Shown: in pieces, positions 7,542 to 18,037 of the stretch
Layout of the letters: each line of letters opens with the position of its first letter
How positions within the stretch are numbered: position 1 is the stretch's first letter
Assembly (NCBI GenBank): GCA_013141435.1
Contig: JABFQZ010000021.1
Location: 1-54,409, forward strand
Source of the DNA: Ferruginibacter sp.
Lineage (GTDB): Bacteria; Bacteroidota; Bacteroidia; Chitinophagales; Chitinophagaceae
Length of the DNA: 54,409 nt
Reading direction: 5' to 3'
The notes under the pieces: model-generated
Told to the model about the DNA's origin: nothing
Seen by the model: the letters and a program-made list of their open reading frames with translations, nothing else
Database searches by the model: none
Made by a program: the position numbers and the translations under genes

Positions 7542-8898
7542 TTGTGCTAATTATATTTTTTATAGGCTGTACCAAAGTATCAATATCACCTGCCCCTGCT
7601 GTTATTAAAAGTTGACATTTGTTATTTTTCAACCATTCTAATATTTCACTTTTTTGTTTTATACTTTTTTGTTTATTGCTCATTTTATCTAAAACAATTT
7701 CGCTTGTAACGCCTAGCATTGGCAACTCCCTTGCAGGATAAATTGGCAATAAAATTGTTTCATCGGCAAGGCTTAATACTTCGGCAAAACCCTTAGCTAA
7801 ATCATTTGTTCTACTAAATAAATGCGGCTGAAAAATAACCGTACACTTCATAGTAGGATAAAGATTTTTTGCTCCTATAATTAATGCTCGCAACTCTTCT
7901 GGATGGTGTGCATAATCATCGATATAAACTTGTTTTTCATTTTTTACTACATACTCAAACCTTCTTTTTACACCTGCAAATGAAGCTACTGCTTCAATAA
8001 TTTTATTATCATCAATATTCAAATATTTTGCCACACCTATTGCCGCTATTGCATTTTCGATATTGTGTAAGCCTCCCATATTTAGCACAATATTGTTTAT
8101 GTGCCAATATTTATTTACTACATCAAAAACATATGCACCATTATTTATTGTTATATTTTGTACAGAAATATTTGCAGTACTATTATTAATATTGTAAGTG
8201 CAAGTGTCTTTTACTTTAAAATCGTTAATTCTATTTATATTTTCTTTAATTATTAAACACCCATTAGGTTTTATTTTTGTAGAAAAATCAATAAATGCAT
8301 TTTGCATATTTTCTTCGGTACCATATATATCTAAATGATCGGCATCCATAGATGTAATGATAGCAATATCTGGATTTAGTTTCAAAAAACTTCTATCATA
8401 TTCATCGGCTTCTACTACACAAACATTATTATTGCTATGCCAAAAATTAGTATTGTAGTTTGTAGCTATTCCTCCTAAAAATGTTGTGCAGCCATAGCCT
8501 GTGTTTTTTAAAATATGTGCTACCATTGCGCTTGTGGTAGTTTTGCCATGCGTGCCAGCAATACAAATATTAAAAGTAGTTTTTGTTATTAATTCTAAAA
8601 TATCGCTACGCTTTAATAATGCATATCCATTATTTCTATAATAAGCCAATTGTAAATTTGCTGCTGGAATGGCTGGTGTATATACTACTACACTTGCCCC
8701 TTTATCTAACAAATTTACATCGTCGATGAAATTGATTTCTATACCTTCTTCTTGCAATTTTTTTGTAAGTGTCGTTTCTGTTTTATCGTAACCACTTACT
8801 TTTATTCCTTTATAATTAAAATAACGAGCAAGCGCACTCATGCCTATGCCGCCTATGCCTGCAAAATATATGGACGATATTTTATTTATATCTATCAT
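7534..8898 (-). CDS. murC: UDP-N-acetylmuramate--L-alanine ligase MurC
   Basis: Cytoplasmic ATP-dependent ligase adding L-alanine to UDP-N-acetylmuramate, the first step of the peptidoglycan stem peptide. It begins with the Rossmann-like UDP-binding motif YFAGIGGIGMSALA (residues 10-23), carries the Mur-ligase P-loop GTHGKTTTSAM near 115, the VEADEYDRSFL motif near 163, and the C-terminal DDYAHHPEE motif near 320 typical of MurC rather than MurD/E/F. Length 454 is normal. Its start overlaps the murG stop in an ATGA arrangement and its stop overlaps the ftsQ start. Confidence 0.97.
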   Translation of the reverse strand: MIDINKISSIYFAGIGGIGMSALARYFNYKGIKVSGYDKTETTLTKKLQEEGIEINFIDDVNLLDKGASVVVYTPAIPAANLQLAYYRNNGYALLKRSDILELITKTTFNICIAGTHGKTTTSAMVAHILKNTGYGCTTFLGGIATNYNTNFWHSNNNVCVVEADEYDRSFLKLNPDIAIITSMDADHLDIYGTEENMQNAFIDFSTKIKPNGCLIIKENINRINDFKVKDTCTYNINNSTANISVQNITINNGAYVFDVVNKYWHINNIVLNMGGLHNIENAIAAIGVAKYLNIDDNKIIEAVASFAGVKRRFEYVVKNEKQVYIDDYAHHPEELRALIIGAKNLYPTMKCTVIFQPHLFSRTNDLAKGFAEVLSLADETILLPIYPARELPMLGVTSEIVLDKMSNKQKSIKQKSEILEWLKNNKCQLLITAGAGDIDTLVQPIKNIISTNE

Positions 8899-10019
8899 GC
8901 CTTGTTAATTACTTGCAAAATTTTAGATGCTATAATTTCATCTGCATTTTTTACTGCCAGTTTTTGTATGTTTTGTTTTAATTGATTTTGCAAATTTTCG
9001 TTTTTTAGCATACTCAATAATGTATTTACTAAATCGTTTTCAGCTAAAACATCTTTTACCATTAGTGCCGCATTTTTTAAAACCAATGTTTTTGCATTTA
9101 CCGTTTGATGATCTTCGGCAGCAAAGGGATAAGGCACAAATATTACAGGCTTGCCTACCAAACAAAGTTCGGCCACAGCCATAGCTCCACTCCTACTTAT
9201 TATTACATCGGCAGCTGCATAAGCATGCTCCATTTGTATAATAAAATCTTTCATAAAAATTTCGGTATGTCCTTTTACTAATTTGGTAGCTGTTTCAAAA
9301 TATGGCTTACCTGTTTGCCATATTAACTGTAAATTATTTTCGGAAAATAAACTTATATTTTTAGCTATAGCCTCGTTTATAGATTTTGCACCAAGGCTAC
9401 CACCAACTACTAAAATTGTTTTTTTGCTTTCATTTAATCCAAAACTATTTAAACCCTCATTTTTTGTAACTACACTCTGGCTTATTGTTTGGCGTACAGG
9501 ATTACCAGTTACAATAGTTTTATGAACTGGAAAAAATGTTTGCATATTATCCGATGCTGTAAATATTTGTGTAGCTTTTTTACCAAGCATAATATTACTT
9601 TTACCTGCAAATGAATTGCTTTCGTGTATAAATGTTGGTATATTTTTACTTTGTGCAAAACGCAATACGGGATAACTTGAATATCCACCAACACCAATAA
9701 CAGCAGTAGGCTTAAATGTTTTTATTATGCTTGCAACTTGAAAAAAACTTTTTATTATTTTTAATGGTAACCCAATATTTTTTAATAAAGAACTTCTATT
9801 GAACCCAGCAATATCTAACCCTTTTATTTCGTAACCTGCTTGTGGCACTTTTTCCATCTCCATTTTACCTTTAGCACCTACAAATAAAAATTGTGCATTG
9901 GGTTGTATTTTTTTTATTGCATTAGCTATGGCAATAGCAGGAAAAATATGTCCCCCTGTACCGCCTCCTGCAATGATGATGCGTATGTTTTTATTTTGTA
10001 TATTTTTTATTTCACTCAT
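8895..10019 (-). CDS. murG: UDP-N-acetylglucosamine transferase MurG
   Basis: Membrane-associated GT28 glycosyltransferase that converts lipid I to lipid II by adding N-acetylglucosamine. The N-terminal GGGTGGHIFPAIAIA (about residues 18-32), GVGGYSSYPVL near 107 and HESNSFAGKSN near 130 are family hallmarks; the C-terminal nucleotide-sugar region has SRSGAMAVAEL near 275 and PYPFAAEDHQTVNA near 297. Length 374 is typical. The gene directly abuts ftsW upstream (stop at 10020) and overlaps murC downstream by four bases, so flippase/polymerase and transferase genes are tightly coupled. Confidence 0.97.
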   Translation of the reverse strand: MSEIKNIQNKNIRIIIAGGGTGGHIFPAIAIANAIKKIQPNAQFLFVGAKGKMEMEKVPQAGYEIKGLDIAGFNRSSLLKNIGLPLKIIKSFFQVASIIKTFKPTAVIGVGGYSSYPVLRFAQSKNIPTFIHESNSFAGKSNIMLGKKATQIFTASDNMQTFFPVHKTIVTGNPVRQTISQSVVTKNEGLNSFGLNESKKTILVVGGSLGAKSINEAIAKNISLFSENNLQLIWQTGKPYFETATKLVKGHTEIFMKDFIIQMEHAYAAADVIISRSGAMAVAELCLVGKPVIFVPYPFAAEDHQTVNAKTLVLKNAALMVKDVLAENDLVNTLLSMLKNENLQNQLKQNIQKLAVKNADEIIASKILQVINKA

Positions 10020-11312
10020 TTATTCTTCTTCGTTTTCTTTTTCTTGGCTAATTATTTTTGCTGTTTGTGCTGCTAACTTTCCTTCTTGCTGCTCAACATT
10101 ACGAGACACACTTAATATAATACCAATACTTAAACATGTAAACAAAAAACTGCTACCACCCATACTTACCAATGGTAGTGTAACACCAGTATTTGGAAAT
10201 AAATTTACATTTACACCCATATTTGCTATTGCCTGTACTACAAGTGTAAAACTTAAAGCCAATGCTAAAAAAGCTCCAAATGCATAAGGGCATTTTCTAT
10301 AAATTCTTATACACCTATACAAAAACAATAAATAAATAAAACACATAAATGCTGCACCAAATATGCCATACTCTTCTATAATTATTGCATAAATAAAATC
10401 GGAATAACTGTGTGGCAAAAAATTTCGTTGCTCACTATTGCCTGGCCCTTTGCCAAGCCAACCACCTTTTGCAATGGCAATTTTTGCTTGATTTATTTGA
10501 TACAATTTTTCGTTTCCATCTTCTTTTTTACTATATACAAATGTTTGTATACGTCCTATCCAAGTAGGTATGCGCCCAGTAGCTAATATTGCTGGTAGTT
10601 TTTTTGTTTCGCCTTTTTCTTTGTCGTAAGTAGATACTGCTATTGAAATTAATATTACAACTGGCACCATAGCCAAACCCATTGTAAGTAAAATATGTTT
10701 TGTTTTTACCCTACCTATAAACATTAATAAAAAACTTGTACCTGCTACTAATATTGATGTAGATAAATTTGCTGGTGCAATTAAAATACATACAATACCT
10801 ACTGGTACTACAATTGGCAAAAATCCTTTTTTAAAATCTTTTATTATTGCTTGTTTTCTGCTTAGTTGCCTGCTGAGGTACATAAACAGTGCAAGTTTTG
10901 CCAAATCTGATGTTTGAAAAGTCATGTTAATTACTGGCAATTTTATCCACCTGCTACCTGCATTTAATTGCACACCAAATAATAATGTATAAATTAATAA
11001 CGGTACCGAAATTAAAAATAAAATAAGAGCAACCCTTGAATAAATTGTATAATTAATGCGGTGTGCAAAATAAATTACCATTATACCAAGCATAATAAAT
11101 GCAAACTGTTTAAACAAATAACTCTCGGTACTTTTACTCATACGATAAGCTAATGAACCTGTGCTACTATACACTAGCAATAAACTAGCTAATGTAAGTA
11201 TTACCACTATTGCCCATATTACACGGTCGCCCTTTGTTTTGTTTACAAGGTTGCCGCCCATATTTGCAATATCTGGTTTAAAAAAATCTCTTATGGTATT
11301 TGCTTCTAACAT
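10020..11312 (-). CDS. ftsW: SEDS peptidoglycan polymerase FtsW
   Basis: Multi-spanning SEDS-family glycosyltransferase working with the division transpeptidase FtsI to polymerise septal peptidoglycan. About ten hydrophobic segments are visible, starting with VIWAIVVILTLASLLLVYSS. Family signatures include GAGSRWIKLP-like sequence (NAGSRWIKLPVINMTFQTSD near 115-135), LGKGPGNSEQRNFLPHSYSDF near 280 and the terminal LPLVSMGGSSFL near 380, as in FtsW/RodA. A loop of about 50 residues lies between the middle segments. Context in the dcw cluster next to murG argues for FtsW rather than RodA. Confidence 0.95.
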   Translation of the reverse strand: MLEANTIRDFFKPDIANMGGNLVNKTKGDRVIWAIVVILTLASLLLVYSSTGSLAYRMSKSTESYLFKQFAFIMLGIMVIYFAHRINYTIYSRVALILFLISVPLLIYTLLFGVQLNAGSRWIKLPVINMTFQTSDLAKLALFMYLSRQLSRKQAIIKDFKKGFLPIVVPVGIVCILIAPANLSTSILVAGTSFLLMFIGRVKTKHILLTMGLAMVPVVILISIAVSTYDKEKGETKKLPAILATGRIPTWIGRIQTFVYSKKEDGNEKLYQINQAKIAIAKGGWLGKGPGNSEQRNFLPHSYSDFIYAIIIEEYGIFGAAFMCFIYLLFLYRCIRIYRKCPYAFGAFLALALSFTLVVQAIANMGVNVNLFPNTGVTLPLVSMGGSSFLFTCLSIGIILSVSRNVEQQEGKLAAQTAKIISQEKENEEE

Positions 11313-11368
11313 TTATTTTTAATAAAACTCATTTTTTATACAATTACATTTTACTTCTACATTGTGCA

Positions 11369-12715
11369 TCATAAATCTTTTACTGCTGCTTTAAATTGAT
11401 TGCCTCTATCTTCATAATTTTTATACAAATCAAAACTTGCACATGCTGGGCTAAGTAATACTACATCGCCTTTTTCGGCAAAGCTAAATGCTGCTTGTAC
11501 TGCATCGGTAGCATTATTTACTTGTACCATGTTTGAAACTATTGTACCAAAAGCTTCTTCAATTTTTACATTATCTAAACCAAGGCACACAATGGCTTTT
11601 ACTTTTTCTACAACTAAATCTTTTAAAATATTATAATCATTTCCTTTATCTACTCCTCCAAGTATAAGCACTACAGGTTTTTGCATACTTTCTAATGCAT
11701 ACCAAGTACTGTTTATATTTGTAGCTTTACTATCGTTAATAAATTCTACCCCACGGATTGTTACAACAGGTTCCATACGATGTTCTAAGCTTTCAAATGT
11801 TTGTAGTGCCTCTCTAATTTTTTCTTTTCTAATACCTACTGCTGTACCTGCCATACTTGCTGCCATACTGTTATACTGATTGTGTTTTCCTTTCAATGCA
11901 AAATCATCGATACTCATTTGCATTTCTTCGCCTTTCCATTTTACATGCATTTGTGCAGTAGTTAAATATGCTCCTTCTGGTAATTCTTTATTCATCGTTA
12001 TTGGTGCTTTTTTTGATCTAATGTTTAATTTATCTATATTATTTTTTGTAGTTTCATCATCTATATTATAAATGAATACGTCTGTTTCTATTTGATTTTC
12101 TATAATTCTAAATTTGCTTTTTATATAGTTATTTACATCGTAATTGTATCTATCTAAATGATCTTCGGTAATGTTTGTAATTATTGCTACATCTGGCCGA
12201 AATGATACTATATCGTCTAGCTGAAAAGAACTCACTTCTACTACATACATTTTTTTAGGATTTTCGGCTACTTGCCTTGCAAACGAAAACCCTATATTGC
12301 CAACCATTGCACAATCATTACTTACCAATTTGCAAATGTTATAAGTTAAAGCTGTTGTAGTTGTTTTACCATTACTACCAGTTATTGCAATTATTTTACT
12401 ATTGCCTTTATACCTATATGCAAACTCTATTTCACTTATTATCTCTATTTTTTTTTCTCTAATTTTTTTAACTAGTTCGTTTTTTTCTGGTATGCCAGGA
12501 CTTTTCATTACCACATCTGCATTTAATATTTTTGCTTCGGTATGTGCACCTTCTTCAAACTCGATTTCATTTTGTAAAAGATCATTTTTATAATTTTCTT
12601 TTATACAACCTCCATCGCTTACAAATACATTGTACCCTTGCTGCTTTGCCAATAAAGCAGTACCAATGCCACTTTCGCCTGCTCCTAATATTACTATGCG
12701 CTTTTTATTACTCAA
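11369..12715 (-). CDS. murD: UDP-N-acetylmuramoyl-L-alanine--D-glutamate ligase MurD
   Basis: Cytoplasmic ATP-dependent ligase adding D-glutamate as the second stem-peptide residue. The N-terminus IVILGAGESGIGTALLA is the MurD UDP-binding motif, the P-loop ITGSNGKTTTTAL lies near residue 115, and ITNITEDHLDRY near 180 and FINDSKATN near 310 fit MurD. The C-terminal LLSPACASFDLYKNYEDRG motif is diagnostic of MurD. Length 448 is normal. It lies four bases from mraY upstream and 56 bases from ftsW downstream. Confidence 0.97.
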   Translation of the reverse strand: MSNKKRIVILGAGESGIGTALLAKQQGYNVFVSDGGCIKENYKNDLLQNEIEFEEGAHTEAKILNADVVMKSPGIPEKNELVKKIREKKIEIISEIEFAYRYKGNSKIIAITGSNGKTTTTALTYNICKLVSNDCAMVGNIGFSFARQVAENPKKMYVVEVSSFQLDDIVSFRPDVAIITNITEDHLDRYNYDVNNYIKSKFRIIENQIETDVFIYNIDDETTKNNIDKLNIRSKKAPITMNKELPEGAYLTTAQMHVKWKGEEMQMSIDDFALKGKHNQYNSMAASMAGTAVGIRKEKIREALQTFESLEHRMEPVVTIRGVEFINDSKATNINSTWYALESMQKPVVLILGGVDKGNDYNILKDLVVEKVKAIVCLGLDNVKIEEAFGTIVSNMVQVNNATDAVQAAFSFAEKGDVVLLSPACASFDLYKNYEDRGNQFKAAVKDL

Positions 12716-12719
12716 TTCT

Positions 12720-14024
12720 TTATCTCATTTTTAAAGTTGCAATGGCTATTGCCACACACAATATTGTAAGTATCCAAAAACGAACAGCAATTTTACTTTC
12801 GTGAAAACCAAGTTTTTGATAATGATGATGCAATGGGCTCATTAAGAAAACTCTTCTCCCTTCGCCATACTTTCGCTTTGTATATTTAAAATAACTTACT
12901 TGTATCATTACACTACACAACTCCACAAAAAATGCTAAACAAAAAATAGGAATTAATAATTCTTTACGCACTATTATTGCTAAAGCAGCTATAATGCCTC
13001 CTAATGCAAGGCTTCCAGTATCGCCCATAAAAACTTGCGCTGGGTAAGAGTTGTACCAAAGAAAGCCGATACAAGCACCTACAAAAGCTGCAATAAAAAT
13101 AGACAGCTCTCCTAAATTTGGTATGTACATAATATTTAAATATTCTGCAAATTTTATATTGCCACTTACGTAAGCAAAAATGCCTAACCCTATTCCAATA
13201 ATTGCACTAATGCCTGTTGCTAGCCCATCTAAACCATCAGTAATATTTGCTGCGTTTGATACCGCAGTTACTATAAAAATTACTACTCCTATATAAATTA
13301 AATAAGCATAATCTTCTAACCTTTTTGGTAATAACTGTGCATAATTAAACTCATGATTTTTTGTAAAAGGAATAGTTGTTACCTGCGATTTTACATTTGC
13401 AAATACATGCTCTTTTCCATCAATTAAAATCGTATCTATTTTTATTTTTTTTTCTCCTCTTTTCAATACATCGTTTATACTTGCCGATGTTATTTCTCTT
13501 TTTACTGTAACACTTGGACTAAAATAAAGTGTAACACCAATGATAATACCAATACCTACTTGTCCAAATAATTTAAACTTTGCTGCTAACCCATCGCTAT
13601 CGCTTTTCTTATAATCTACTCCTTTTGCTTTAGCATCTCTTTTGCTTTTTATTTTTAAATAATCATCTACAAAACCAATAGCTCCAAGCCATACGGTACA
13701 AAGCATCATAAGGCGTATATACACTTTATCTAAATTTGCAAATAATAATGTAGGTATTAAAATGCCCAATATTATTATTATACCACCCATAGAAGGTGTG
13801 CCTCTTTTTTGTTGCTCCCCTTCTAGCCCAAGATCTCTTACGGTTTCGCCCATTTGTTTATTTTGCAAAAACAAAATGAGTTTTTTGCCATAAACTGTTG
13901 TAATTATTAACGACAGTATTAGTGCCATTATAACTCTAAAACTTATAAACTGAAACATACCGCTTCCAGGAAAAGTAGATTTAGACCAGTGTTGTGTAAT
14001 CCAATCGAATAAATGATATAACAT
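12720..14024 (-). CDS. mraY: Phospho-N-acetylmuramoyl-pentapeptide transferase MraY
   Basis: Integral membrane enzyme joining phospho-MurNAc-pentapeptide to undecaprenyl phosphate, giving lipid I. Ten or so membrane segments are visible. Conserved motifs include [12 protein letters not shown] near residue 75, FVDDYLKIK near 122, [12 protein letters not shown] near 262, [10 protein letters not shown] near 345 and the [13 protein letters not shown] motif near 395, which contains the catalytic-site histidines. At 434 residues it is longer than the roughly 360 of Escherichia coli; the extra length is a loop around residues 170-240 after [10 protein letters not shown], an insertion I believe is common in Bacteroidota. 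Confidence 0.97.
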   Translation of the reverse strand: MLYHLFDWITQHWSKSTFPGSGMFQFISFRVIMALILSLIITTVYGKKLILFLQNKQMGETVRDLGLEGEQQKRGTPSMGGIIIILGILIPTLLFANLDKVYIRLMMLCTVWLGAIGFVDDYLKIKSKRDAKAKGVDYKKSDSDGLAAKFKLFGQVGIGIIIGVTLYFSPSVTVKREITSASINDVLKRGEKKIKIDTILIDGKEHVFANVKSQVTTIPFTKNHEFNYAQLLPKRLEDYAYLIYIGVVIFIVTAVSNAANITDGLDGLATGISAIIGIGLGIFAYVSGNIKFAEYLNIMYIPNLGELSIFIAAFVGACIGFLWYNSYPAQVFMGDTGSLALGGIIAALAIIVRKELLIPIFCLAFFVELCSVMIQVSYFKYTKRKYGEGRRVFLMSPLHHHYQKLGFHESKIAVRFWILTILCVAIAIATLKMR

Positions 14025-14101
14025 TTTTACTGAATAATTTTTTAATTAATAATTTCCTAATTACATAACTTTATTACTTACTATTTGTTCAATTTTAAAC
14101 T

Positions 14102-15562
14102 TTATTTACCAAGCAAATCAAACATTTCGGCAAGTACTTTTTTATCGTCAAACTCAAATTTTATTCCGTTAATTTCTTGATATTTTTCGTGCCCTTTTCC
14201 TGCTATTAAAACAATATCGTCTTCGTTGCACAAACTCACTGCCGTTTTTATTGCTTCTCTTCTATCTGTAATAGAAATGTATTTTCTTCTTGATACCACA
14301 TTTATTCCTGCTTCCATTTCTTGTATAATATCTTCTATTTTTTCGCTACGAGGATTATCGGATGTAAGGATAACTTTATCGCTATGCCCGCATGCAACCT
14401 CTGCCATTATTGGTCTTTTAGCTTTATCTCTATCTCCGCCACAACCTACAACTGTAATAATTTTTTCGTTTCCGTGTTTTAATTTTTTTATTGTTACTAG
14501 TACATTTAATAACGCATCGGGTGTGTGTGCATAATCTACAATACCTATATTTTTTTGTATTTTACTTACTTGATAATCGAACCTACCTTCTGCACCATTT
14601 ATATTACTAAGTGCAAGTAAAACTTCTTCTTTACTTAAACCCAAACTTATAGCTGCTGCATATACCGATAATAAATTGTAGGCATTAAACTCACCAATTA
14701 ATTTAAAATAAACCTCTACTTCGTTTATCATCATGTGTAAGCCCGACAAACTATTGTCCAATATTTTTCCTTTAAAATCTGATATTGTTCTTAAGCTGTA
14801 ATAGTATTTTTTTGCATTTGTATTTTGCAACATTACTGCTCCACGCTTATCATCTGCATTGCTTATTGCAAAAGCATTTGTAGGCAAATTATCGAACCAA
14901 CTTTTTTTAACTCTTATATATTCATCAAATGTTTTATGGTAATCTAAATGGTCGTGTGTAATGTTTGTAAAAATGCCTCCAGCAAAATTTAGTCCTGCAA
15001 TTCTATCTTGAAAAATAGCATGGCTACTACATTCCATAAAAACATATTTACAACCATTATCGTACATATTTTTTAAAAGTGCATTCAAACTAATTGCATC
15101 TGGCGTAGTGTGTGTAGCAGAAAAAACTGTTGTTCCAATTTTATTTTCGACTGTGCTGATAAGCCCACATACATGCCCTAATTTTGTAAATAAATTATAA
15201 AGTATTGTAGCCACTGTTGTTTTTCCGTTTGTACCTGTAACACCTATAAGTTTAAATTTATTTGAAGGTTCGCCAAAAAAATTGTGCGCCATAATACCTG
15301 CAGCTTCACTTGTATTTTCTACTTGTATATATGTAATACCATCTACAATATTTGTTGGCAATATTTCAACTACAATTGCAATTGCACCATTTTTTATTGC
15401 TGAGTCTATGTAATTATGACCATTAGTTTCGACACCATTTATTGCTATAAAGCAAGTATTAGCAAGTACTTTACGAGAATCTATATGCAAAGAAGTTACA
15501 GTTACATTGGTATTACCATGCACTGCTTTTAATTTTACTTTATATAATAGTTCTTTCAACAT
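14102..15562 (-). CDS. murE: UDP-MurNAc-L-Ala-D-Glu--meso-diaminopimelate ligase MurE
   Basis: Cytoplasmic Mur ligase adding the third stem-peptide residue. The P-loop GVTGTNGKTTVATIL lies near residue 105 and HTTPDAISL near 150. The substrate-specificity motif reads DNPR (in LTSDNPRSE, near residue 405), which indicates meso-diaminopimelate rather than lysine, so the cell wall should be of the DAP type. Length 486 is normal. The gene directly follows ftsI (its start abuts the ftsI stop) and precedes mraY by 77 bases. Confidence 0.97.
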   Translation of the reverse strand: MLKELLYKVKLKAVHGNTNVTVTSLHIDSRKVLANTCFIAINGVETNGHNYIDSAIKNGAIAIVVEILPTNIVDGITYIQVENTSEAAGIMAHNFFGEPSNKFKLIGVTGTNGKTTVATILYNLFTKLGHVCGLISTVENKIGTTVFSATHTTPDAISLNALLKNMYDNGCKYVFMECSSHAIFQDRIAGLNFAGGIFTNITHDHLDYHKTFDEYIRVKKSWFDNLPTNAFAISNADDKRGAVMLQNTNAKKYYYSLRTISDFKGKILDNSLSGLHMMINEVEVYFKLIGEFNAYNLLSVYAAAISLGLSKEEVLLALSNINGAEGRFDYQVSKIQKNIGIVDYAHTPDALLNVLVTIKKLKHGNEKIITVVGCGGDRDKAKRPIMAEVACGHSDKVILTSDNPRSEKIEDIIQEMEAGINVVSRRKYISITDRREAIKTAVSLCNEDDIVLIAGKGHEKYQEINGIKFEFDDKKVLAEMFDLLGK

Positions 15563-17683
15563 TTAATTTAAAAACAAATTTATTTTTTGTCCTTTTTTAA
15601 AATTTGTACCAGCGATTATACTTTGACTTATTACTTTTCCTTTTCCTTGCAAAGAAATTTTGATTCCATTGTTTTCTAAAAGATATACAGCATCTTTTAA
15701 GCCCATACCAATTACATTTGGCATTGTATTATTTGAATAAGCTGGAGCAGCAACCATTGCAATATTGTTTTGCAAAAGCATTACATTTCGCCAAGTGCCA
15801 GATTTTGCCGAATCGGCAAAAGGAATTTGCATAAAAGAAAATACCGATTGTACATCTTTTTTTAAACCAATGGCATTGATAATGATAGAATCTTTAACAA
15901 CAGTATTTTTATATTGTGTTGTTGTAGAAATATACCTTGCCATTAATTTATCGCTAATTTCTTTAAACACTGTACCCGATACTGCTGCACCGTATATTAA
16001 TTTAGACTCTCTACTATTTTGTATAACTACTGCCACAGTATATTTTGGAGCACTTGCAGGAAAATAACCAATAAAAGATGCTTGATAAATTTTTGCTCCT
16101 TTGTTATATCCTTTATTATCTAGTGCGGTTACAGCAGTACCAGTTTTTCCGGCAATTAAATAATTGCTATCTTTTATTGCATGTGCAGTACCATGCTTGC
16201 TCTCTACCACATCCAACATACATGCTTTTAATTTTGCAACATTTACATCGCTACAAACTTTAGATACCAATACTTGTGGCTGTATTTCTTTTACAGTTAC
16301 ACCATATTCTTTAATGGCATTTACTAAATATGGTTTCATCATTTTACCATTATTAGCTACAGCATTATATAGTGTAAGCATGTGCAGCGGTGTTACTAAC
16401 TCTTCGTAGCCATGCGCCATATATGGTATTGTAGTAGCGCTCCACGACCTTGCAGTTGCTTTTTTAATAAGCGGAAAACCAGAGCTTGCAACAATATCTA
16501 CACCTGTATAAGTATCTAATCTCATTTTGTGCAAATTATCTAAAAACTTTTGCGGATTATTGTGATAAAACTGATCGGCTAGTTTTGCAAAAGCTACATT
16601 GCTGCTTGCAGCAAAAGCATTTTTTACTGTAGTTTCGTATGTTCCTAAATGTGAATCGGTAATGCGTAAACCATAAAAAGATTTCCGTCCGCCTTCGCAA
16701 TTAACAACTGTATTGGTATCTACAAATCCATCTTCTAATAAACTCATTAAAGTTGCTAATTTAAAAACCGATCCAGGTTCAGTTTTTTTACCAATGCCAT
16801 AATTCATATCTTCTAAATATGTACCATCTGCTTGTTTTCCTAAATTAGCTATTGCTTTTATTTTGCCTGTAGCAGTTTCCATTACAATTGCTGTACCATG
16901 CAATGAATTGTTGTTTGCCATCATTTTCAGTAAAGCATTTTCAGTAACATCTTGTATGTAAGTATCTAAAGTTGTAATAATATCTTTACCATTTACAGGG
17001 TCTAGCTCTGATCCTTCTACAGGCATATAAGCACCAGCTGCGTATCGCATCAAACGCTGCCCAGTAGTGCCTCTTAGCAAACTATCGTATGTTAATTCTA
17101 AACCCACATTTTTAGATAAATCTTGCCTCGACAATCCAATTGTTCTATTGGCTAATAATACGTAAGGGTTTATTCTTTTATCTTTTGCATCTATTATAAA
17201 ACCACTTTTGTTTCGGCCAAGTCTTACCAAAGGAAATTTTCTCATCAATAAATATTGATCAAAAGTCATTTTCTTTTTTAATATAAAATATCTATCCTCT
17301 TCATTGTAAGCATGCTGCAAAATAGTGTGGTAATCCGCTATGCTTTTATCGCCAAATAAATTTGATAAACATATACTTAACGAATCTATATTTTCTTTAA
17401 AACGCTTTCCTCCTTTTTCTCTTAATCCCTCGGCACCAAAATCTACAAATACATCAAATATTGGAACAGATGTGCTTAGCATATTTCCATCTTCACTATA
17501 AATAGTGCCTCTTTCGGCATTTATTGGTTGCGATTTTATATGCAAACTATCGCTCATGCCTCTCCAATATTTCCCTTGCGCTTGCTGTATATAAATAGCC
17601 CTGCTTAACACACCTACACAAAGTATTACCATGCCAATAAAGCATAAATAAACTCTCCATAATATGTCTTTTTTTATATCCAC
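15563..17683 (-). CDS. ftsI: Division-specific class B penicillin-binding protein FtsI (PBP3-like) with PASTA domain
   Basis: DD-transpeptidase cross-linking septal peptidoglycan. One N-terminal membrane anchor (VYLCFIGMVILCVGVLSRAI) is followed by the pedestal domain (RGTIYSEDG near 58) and the transpeptidase: S305-V-F-K308 active-site motif, S360-S-N362, and K513-T-G515. The final 60 residues, starting MPNVIGMGLKDAV, form one PASTA repeat, as in many Bacteroidota and Gram-positive division PBPs but not in E. coli FtsI. Length 706 agrees with this addition. The gene lies 15 bases after the ftsL-like gene and abuts murE. Confidence 0.95.
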   Translation of the reverse strand: MDIKKDILWRVYLCFIGMVILCVGVLSRAIYIQQAQGKYWRGMSDSLHIKSQPINAERGTIYSEDGNMLSTSVPIFDVFVDFGAEGLREKGGKRFKENIDSLSICLSNLFGDKSIADYHTILQHAYNEEDRYFILKKKMTFDQYLLMRKFPLVRLGRNKSGFIIDAKDKRINPYVLLANRTIGLSRQDLSKNVGLELTYDSLLRGTTGQRLMRYAAGAYMPVEGSELDPVNGKDIITTLDTYIQDVTENALLKMMANNNSLHGTAIVMETATGKIKAIANLGKQADGTYLEDMNYGIGKKTEPGSVFKLATLMSLLEDGFVDTNTVVNCEGGRKSFYGLRITDSHLGTYETTVKNAFAASSNVAFAKLADQFYHNNPQKFLDNLHKMRLDTYTGVDIVASSGFPLIKKATARSWSATTIPYMAHGYEELVTPLHMLTLYNAVANNGKMMKPYLVNAIKEYGVTVKEIQPQVLVSKVCSDVNVAKLKACMLDVVESKHGTAHAIKDSNYLIAGKTGTAVTALDNKGYNKGAKIYQASFIGYFPASAPKYTVAVVIQNSRESKLIYGAAVSGTVFKEISDKLMARYISTTTQYKNTVVKDSIIINAIGLKKDVQSVFSFMQIPFADSAKSGTWRNVMLLQNNIAMVAAPAYSNNTMPNVIGMGLKDAVYLLENNGIKISLQGKGKVISQSIIAGTNFKKGQKINLFLN

Positions 17684-17698
17684 TAAGTTTTTTTATTT

Positions 17699-18037
17699 TT
17701 AGTTATCCGTTGAATCTGTTAATAAAATTGGTGGTGCACCTGCTTCTTTTAAGCCCATCGGCTCTACCACTTTTATTAATTCGCTTGCTTTGCTTCTAAA
17801 AATTAATTCGCTTTTTATTGTTTTGTATTCGTATTCTAATTCTTTAATATTTTTTTCGGTTGTTGCTATTTTCCTTATCAGCTTATCGGCATGGTGCCCA
17901 TTATATATGTACAGTATTGCAAGCAGCGATAAAAAAAGAAAAAATGGAATGTTATCAACTACTCTTTTGTAATTAAAATATTGTTTCCAATCGCCTTTTA
18001 GAAAGCCTAAATCGTTGTTTTTTTTATCGTCTGCCAT
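17699..18037 (-). CDS. FtsL-like small divisome membrane protein
   Basis: A 112-residue protein with a cytoplasmic N-terminus of about 35 residues, one membrane segment (IPFFLFLSLLAILYIYNG) and a periplasmic coiled-coil-like stretch (IRKIATTEKNIKELEYEYKTIKSELIFRSKASEL). Size, topology and position between rsmH and ftsI are those of FtsL, which scaffolds FtsQ and activates FtsWI. Sequence similarity among FtsL proteins is always weak, so the call rests mainly on context. The start abuts the rsmH stop, suggesting coupled translation. Confidence 0.8.
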   Translation of the reverse strand: MADDKKNNDLGFLKGDWKQYFNYKRVVDNIPFFLFLSLLAILYIYNGHHADKLIRKIATTEKNIKELEYEYKTIKSELIFRSKASELIKVVEPMGLKEAGAPPILLTDSTDN